A stretch of DNA of 64,000 nt from Scatophagus argus (lineage: Eukaryota > Chordata > Actinopteri > Scatophagidae). The notes beneath the pieces were generated by a model, which worked only from the letters and a program-made list of their open reading frames with translations, was not told the origin of the DNA and made no database searches. Positions 58,601 to 64,000 of this stretch are shown in pieces. The stretch spans positions 62,001-126,000 of the forward strand of contig NW_025421230.1 of NCBI RefSeq assembly GCF_020382885.2, written 5' to 3'. The translations under genes were made by a program, and so were the position numbers. Positions within the stretch are counted from its first letter, which is position 1. The number at the start of each line of letters is the position of its first letter.

Positions 58601-59830
58601 TGTTGAAAACCACTATGAATTGTATGTTAATCTGATGAGGGGAGAGGATGGAAGAGGAAGAAGAGGAAAAGGAGGAGGGGGAACTGCTTGGTGGATCATG
58701 TTTGTGTCCCCTGGCAGCATAGGCCTATAGCAGCATAGCTATGATAGAACCCAGCCTGTCGAACCCAGATTGGCAACTGGTTCCACAGTAAGGGTGCCTG
58801 ATAGCTAAAGGCTCGTCCTCCCATTCTACTTTTATGAATGCTGGGAACTGCAAGTAAACCTGCACTCTGTGATCTGAGTGTTCTATTGGGAATATATGGG
58901 ACTATTACATCCTGCAGGTATGATGGAGCTAGTCAATTTAGGGCCTTAAATGTAAGTAGGAGAATTCTATTATTATCTAAGTCTATTCTGAATTTTACTG
59001 GAAGCCAGTGAAGAGAAGCTAAGATAGGGGAGATATGATCCCTTTTAGTAATTGCTGTTAAAACTCTAGCTGCTGCATTCTGGATCAGCTGCAGGCTATT
59101 AATAGAGTAATTTGGACATCCTGACAATAGTGAGTTGCCATAATTCAGCCTAGAAGTAACAAAAGCATGGACAAGTTTTTCACTCTGAGAGATGCTCCTT
59201 ATTTTAGCAATATTACGGAGGTGAAAGAAGGCGGTCTTAGAGATCTGTGTAATGTGATGGATAAATGACACATCCTGATCGAAGATAACGCCAAGGTTCC
59301 TCACAGTCGTACTGGGGGCCAACGTAATGTCGTCCAGAGAGACAATATTATCAGCTATTCTAGTTCTAAGATGTTTGGGGCCTAGAACAATGATCTGAGT
59401 GTCATCAGCATAACAATGAACGTTTGTGCCATGTTTCTGAATAATATTTCCTAGAGGGAGCATGTATAAGGTGAACAGGATGGGCCCAAGCACTGAACCT
59501 TGTGGAACACCGAGGCTAACCCTTATATATGAAGAGGAAACATCATTAACGTGAGCAAAGTGAAATCTATCTGTTAAATATGATTTGAACCAGCATAGCG
59601 CAGTCCCTGTGATCCTAGTCTCATGTTCTAATCTGTGTAATAAAATGTTGTGATCTACTGTGTTGATAGCAGCACTGAGATCCAGTAGAATGAGTATGGA
59701 GACAGTCTGATGCCATGAGGAGGTCATTTGTAACTTTAACCAGTGCTGTTTCTGTGCCGTGATGGGCTCTGAAACCAGACTGAAACATTTCAAAGAGGCT
59801 GTTCCTGTGTAGGTGATCAATTTATCAGCT
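58601..59830 (-). mobile_element. L2 LINE with open 295-codon reverse-transcriptase frame
   Basis: The minus-strand frame 59820-58933 reads [48 protein letters not shown], then directly IIVLGPKHLRTR, omitting the roughly 40 residues normally between, and continues to [16 protein letters not shown]. The catalytic YADD is intact. Downstream (58601-58932) is the L2 3' part that matches 19600-20486 without the nested LINE. Confidence 0.92.
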
Positions 59831-60422
59831 TATCAGCCAGAGGAAACGCTGTCTGGCAGGCACTTCAGGAGCCTCAAGACCAAGACCAGCAGGCTGAGGA
59901 ACAGCTTCTTCCCCAGGGCTGTCTCCTTACTGAACTCAGCCCCCCACTAACACCCTCACCCTACACCACACTCCACTACACCACCCTATCCTAACTGAGT
60001 ACTACGTACTGAGTGTTGCACTAGTTCCTCTACCTCACTGTTAATATAGTTAGCCTACTGCCTATCGTTGTATACACTATATTGTCCATTGCACTAGTGA
60101 TTTATAGCTTAATTTAACATCTGTAAATATCATTTGTAAATTGTGTTATAGTTTCCGCCTACACTGGATGCACATTTAAGCACATATCCATCTGTATAGT
60201 ATGTTCATAGTACTTAGGAACCCTGTATATTATGACAACTACCTGTATATCATGTTTATAGTATATCTGTAGCATAGCCACCTGTACATACCCTGTACAT
60301 ACTGTAAATTACTGTATACCTGGCACTTACTGCTTATTGCACTTCTGGTTAGATGCCAAACTGCGTTTCGTTGCATTGTACTTGTACATGTGTAATGACA
60401 ATCAAGTTGAATCTAATCTAAT
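59831..60422 (+). mobile_element. Truncated LINE 3' end, near-identical to 6385-6962
   Basis: From GGCACTTCAGGAGCCTCAAG to CAATCAAGTTGAATCTAATC the sequence matches the LINE at 6.4-6.96 kb with only scattered differences, including CAATAAAG changed to CAATCAAG in the poly(A) signal. Confidence 0.92.
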
Positions 60423-62442
60423 AATCCCAGGTTTCTCTTCAACACTGTGGCCAGGCTGACAGAGAGCCATAGTGCTATCGAGCCTTGTATCCCTGTGATC
60501 CTCAGCAGCAGTGACTTTATAACCTTTTTTAATGACAAGATTTTAAATATTAGAGACAAAATTCAACACCTACTGACCTCAGCTGGTACTGATCTAACAT
60601 CAAACACTGGTGCCTTAGAAACAACAGTAGAAACATCATCTTGACTGCTTTTCTCCTATTGACCCTCATCAGCTACATTCACTTTTATATTCATCCAAGC
60701 CAACAACATGCCTCTTAGACCCCATCCCTACTAAGCTAATCAAAGAAGCTTTACTCTCACTTAGCACCTGTCTATTAGACATGATCAATCTGTCCCTAAT
60801 AAGAGGCTATGTATCCCATTCCTTTAAAGTACCGGTAGCCGTAGTCAAACTTCTCCTTAAAAAACACACACTTGACCCAGAGGTTTTAAGCAACTGTAGA
60901 CCAATATCTAACCTTCCATTTATTTCCAAGATCCTTGAAAGAACAGTCGCCAATCAGTTATGTGACTTTCTTCAAAATAATAATTTAATTGAGAATTTTC
61001 AATCTGGCTTTGGAGCTCACCACAGCACAGAAATGGCATTGGTCAAAGTCACAAATGACCTCCTAAAGGCATCAGACAAGGGACTCTGTCCTTGTACTGT
61101 TAGACCTTTGTTGTGCAATTGACATTATTGACCATTCTATCTTATTACACAGATTGGAATACCTAATTGGCATCAAAGGAACTGCATTGAGCTGGTTTCA
61201 GTCCTATTTATCAGATTGAGTTTCAGACAAAACTAAAGTTATTGTTCTGGGCCCTGAACACTTTAGAAACAAATTATCCAGTGATATAGCAATGCTAGAT
61301 GGCTTAGCTGTGGCCTCAAGCTCCACTGCGTCAGAAAAATGCAGAACAATTAGTCTATGCATTCATTACCTCCAGACTGGACTATTGTAATTCCCTTCTA
61401 TCAGGCTGCCCCAATGAATCTATAAAGACTCTCCAGCTAATCCAGAATGCTGCAGCACGATTACTGACAAGAACCAGCATGAGAGATCATATTTTTTCTG
61501 TACTGGCTTCTCTACATTGGCTACCTGTAAAATTCAGGATAGATTTTAAAATTCTCCTCCTCACATATAAAGCCCTGAACGGCCAGGCACCATCCTGTCT
61601 TAAAGAGTTGATAGTTCTCTATTATCCCACCAGAGCATTGCGTTCCCAAAATGCAGGACTACTTGTGGTGTTGTGATCTGCATCCGGCCCTCTGATAAAC
61701 CCAATGTCTACTATCAACATCTGCCCATGTTGTTCGTCTATGTAGTGATATTATAACTAACTTAAACAACATATCAGCTAAAAAACAAATACATACAATA
61801 CATAGTCTTCAGAATTCCAATTATAACAACCTGCCATGTTTGTCCTTCGTAATTTATAATGTTTATTGCATGTATGTTTCTCTCTCTGTCTCTCTCTCTC
61901 TGTCTCTCTCTCTTTCATCCTCTCTGTCCTGTCTACCCCCCCCTCCTTCACCCGGCCGAGCAGCGGGATAGTTTTCCCTTGCAAGCCGGGCCCTGCTCAA
62001 GGTTTCTTCCTGTTAAAAGGGAGTTTTTCCTTGCCACTGTCTGCTTGCTGAGGGGTTCAGGCTCTGGGCCTCTGTAAAGCATCTCGAGACAATTTTGATT
62101 GTATAAGGTGCTATATACATAATTTGAAAATTTGAATTGAATTGGTTCCTTGAGTCTTCAAAAGTAGATTGGGAATCAGAGCCTTTAGTTATCAAGCTCC
62201 TCTACTATGGAACCATCTTCCGGTTTCGGTCCGGGAGGCGGATACCCTCTCTATATTTAAGAGTAGACTAAAAACTTTCCTGTTTGATAAAGCTTATACT
62301 TAGTTATGCTGTTATAAACTAAGACTTCCGGGGAACCTCCCATGATGCACGGCAGCTCCTTCTTCCTCTCTGTCATGTGAGTGTCATGAGATAACTTTTG
62401 TTGTGAATTGGCGTTATATAATTAAGCTGAATTGAATTGAAT
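60423..62442 (+). mobile_element. L2 LINE interrupted by a second L2 3' end
   Basis: Linker ([20 protein letters not shown]) and reverse-transcriptase start (LSNCRPISNLPFISKILERT, NFQSGFGAHHSTEMALVKV), then a deletion of the palm (61215) to the C-terminal part ([20 protein letters not shown]). At about 61672, in the middle of CTTGTGGT...TCCTTGAGTC, about 470 bp of another L2 3' region (GTTGTGATCTGCATCCGG ... ATTTGAATTGAATTGG) is inserted. The outer element then resumes and ends (AATTG)n at 62442. The uninterrupted equivalent is at 46555-46570. Confidence 0.85.
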
Positions 62443-63085
62443 TGTTACGTGCAGGCAGGTGTGTGTGTGTGTGTGTCTCCTCCTGTTCTCTCTTGTGTTC
62501 TCTTGTGTTCCATTTGCAAGCTCCCAGAGTGGATCCACCTGTGTAGCCAGGCTGTGCTTCTGATTGGTCCACTGAAGCTAAAAGGTGGCCAATCATCATT
62601 CGGGGGGCTCTGTATATAAAAGCCAGCACACCTGCCTGCTCTCTCTTTCTGGACTTTGGTTTTTGCCTGTCAGCCTGTGATGCTTGTGTTTCCTTGGAAA
62701 ATTAAGGTAAAGGCATGTGGTGGGAGACTTGGTTAATTAGGTACATTGGCGGTACCCTATACATTTTTGCAGCACATAGAAGTTATTTGTCTACATATGC
62801 TAGGTATATTGGTTGGTGCTACCCACTGTATTTCATTTATTTAAGTCTCGTTTTAGATTAAAGAGTCAGGCCTTTTGTTTGTTCATTTCTTGCAATCAGC
62901 AGTGAGTAGTCAGGTCTAGTTTTATTGTACTGTTTATTTTGGCACAACCACGCAGTTTCCATTTCTCCCCAACATTCATTTTGGTTTAAATTCCTGTTAA
63001 ATTTAGTTTACTATGAAAATAAATCATTTTTATTTTTTCCACCACCTTGACTCGATTAAGTTGTTTGTTTGTTTTTTGTGTTACA
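62443..63085 (+). mobile_element. Ty3/Gypsy-type LTR
   Basis: A 643-bp unit from TGTTACGTGC to TTTGTGTTACA. It has a TATA box (CTGTATATAAAAGCC, about 62612) with a plausible transcript start about 30 bases on, and an AATAAA at about 63019 before the end, as expected for U3-R-U5. It begins exactly at the L2 tail. Confidence 0.75.
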
Positions 63086-63457
63086 GCCTTCGGTAACCTC
63101 TAGGCTCCCCCTCAATGCGGAAGTAACACTGGGTTTGGTACATATCATGGGGTATGAGGGAAACAGGTCACAGATTATCTTTGTAATCGGTTCACCAATA
63201 CTGGCCCAGGTGTGGTTGACTAGCTTGTGCAGAATGGCTTTCCAGTACCAAGTTCTAGCCCGTGGAGTTCACCGTGTCTTCTAGATATTAAGTCTGATGG
63301 AAGTCTAAGGTTTTGTACTGACTATTTCAGAGTGAATGCAGTTACTGCGCCAACTGCACATCATTTGCCTCTTAATGATGACCATATTGATGAAGTTAGG
63401 CCTGCAACATATGTCACTAAGCTTGACCTGTTAAAAGGATATTGGCAAGTTCCTTGA
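63086..63457 (+). mobile_element. Gypsy internal fragment with start of reverse transcriptase
   Basis: Follows the LTR. The frame 63227-63457 reads VPSSSPWSSPCLLDIKSDGS, LRFCTDYFRVNAVT and YVTKLDLLKGYWQVP, the first reverse-transcriptase blocks of Ty3/Gypsy pol, and ends at a TGA where the protein should continue. gag, protease and the rest of pol are missing, so the element is a deletion derivative. Confidence 0.9.
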
Positions 63458-63779
63458 AATTTCTGCTTTTGTGACCCCTGTTAACTTTCTCCAGTAGACA
63501 GTAATGCCCGAAATGGAGAAATGGAGAGAGACAGGAGAGGGGGAGATAGAGAGAAAAAGGAGAGAGAGAGAGACAGGAAGGATAGAGAGAACAGTGCAGA
63601 GCAGGAGCAGCAGGATCCGGGCAGGGCCATGGAGAGGGCTCAGGATCCAGCAGCAGTACCAGGCCTCAGGAGGGCGGGGTTGGAGATTCTGGATCCAGCA
63701 ACATGCTCCGGAAGTACTAAGGAAAGATGGAACACAGGAGCTCCGGGGGAAAGGGCAAGGTTAATACTATGAGTGAGTG
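63458..63779. repeat. GA-rich low-complexity tract
   Basis: GAGAGAAAAAGGAGAGAGAG-type sequence at about 63510-63595, then GC-richer DNA with repeated GGATCCAGCA. This arrangement resembles the (GA)n region flanking the L2 copies at 19.2 and 61.9 kb. Confidence 0.6.
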
Positions 63780-64000
63780 AATAATGAGTGAGTCCCCCTG
63801 TTCTGAAAGCTCGGTGTCTAAGGATCTCCCCCAGCAATCTAAACCTATAGGAGCATAACTAGGGGTTGGTCTACGGTCTGAGTTGGTCTAAGTCTACTCT
63901 TAAACACAGAGAGTGTCTGCCGTCCGAACTGAGGCTGGTAATTGGTTCCATAGAAGAGTAGCTTGATAACTGAAGGCCCTGGCTCCATATTTATATTTGG
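63780..64000 (-). mobile_element. L2 fragment at the right edge
   Basis: Minus-strand sequence corresponds to the end of L2 ORF2 (VIKLLFYGTNYQ, SVFKSRLR) and the CTATAGGTTTAGATTGC-like stretch after it. Continues beyond the window. Confidence 0.75.

Overview
The window is teleost fish nuclear DNA, judged from spliced genes with GT-AG introns, a Pim kinase gene, a CXADR-like receptor gene, and a dense mix of fish-type L2 and Rex/CR1-like LINEs, tRNA-derived SINEs, hAT, piggyBac and Ty3/Gypsy remnants. There is no prokaryotic feature. One assembly gap (18702-19200) is present. The species cannot be named from the sequence.

Layout. 1-2.1 kb: little, apart from a dead exon copy (240-405, minus) of the recombinase-derived gene at 8-15 kb. 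2.1-4.8 kb (plus): a CXADR-like two-Ig membrane protein whose stalk is expanded into eight 105-bp repeats. 5.1-7.6 kb: a solo LTR, a truncated LINE and an L2 piece. 8.1-15.3 kb (minus): a gene of about 16 exons with zinc-finger-like motifs, a tyrosine-recombinase fold (core-binding plus catalytic parts) and an acidic, repeat-rich C-terminus; a hAT element sits in one intron. 16-17.7 kb: a 178-bp tandem repeat and a second deleted hAT. 19.2-25.5 kb: nested L2 and LINE copies, a retroviral-type gag remnant, remnants of a DUF6729-type gene and a larger LINE.

26.4-32.2 kb (plus): a complete-looking six-exon Pim-family serine/threonine kinase, with AU-rich elements in its 3' UTR. 32.5-40.8 kb: stacked LINE, piggyBac, SINE and hAT remnants. 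41.3-52.4 kb (plus): eight short exons whose phases join perfectly into a 200-residue acidic protein I cannot name; its introns are filled with hAT, LINE and L2 insertions. 53.3-55.6 kb: a LINE with a long reverse-transcriptase reading frame. 56.2-56.5 kb: a SANT/Myb-like terminal exon broken by a foldback. 57.3-64 kb: hAT, LINE, L2 and Gypsy pieces.

The three host-like complete genes (CXADR-like, recombinase-derived, Pim) look unrelated in function. The most unusual content is the domesticated tyrosine-recombinase-like gene with its duplicated GC-donor exon, its dead paralogous exon at the left edge, a SANT-like exon of what I believe is the same protein family at 56 kb, and the repeat-stalk receptor. 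All gene structures were built by eye from reading frames and splice signals, without transcript evidence.
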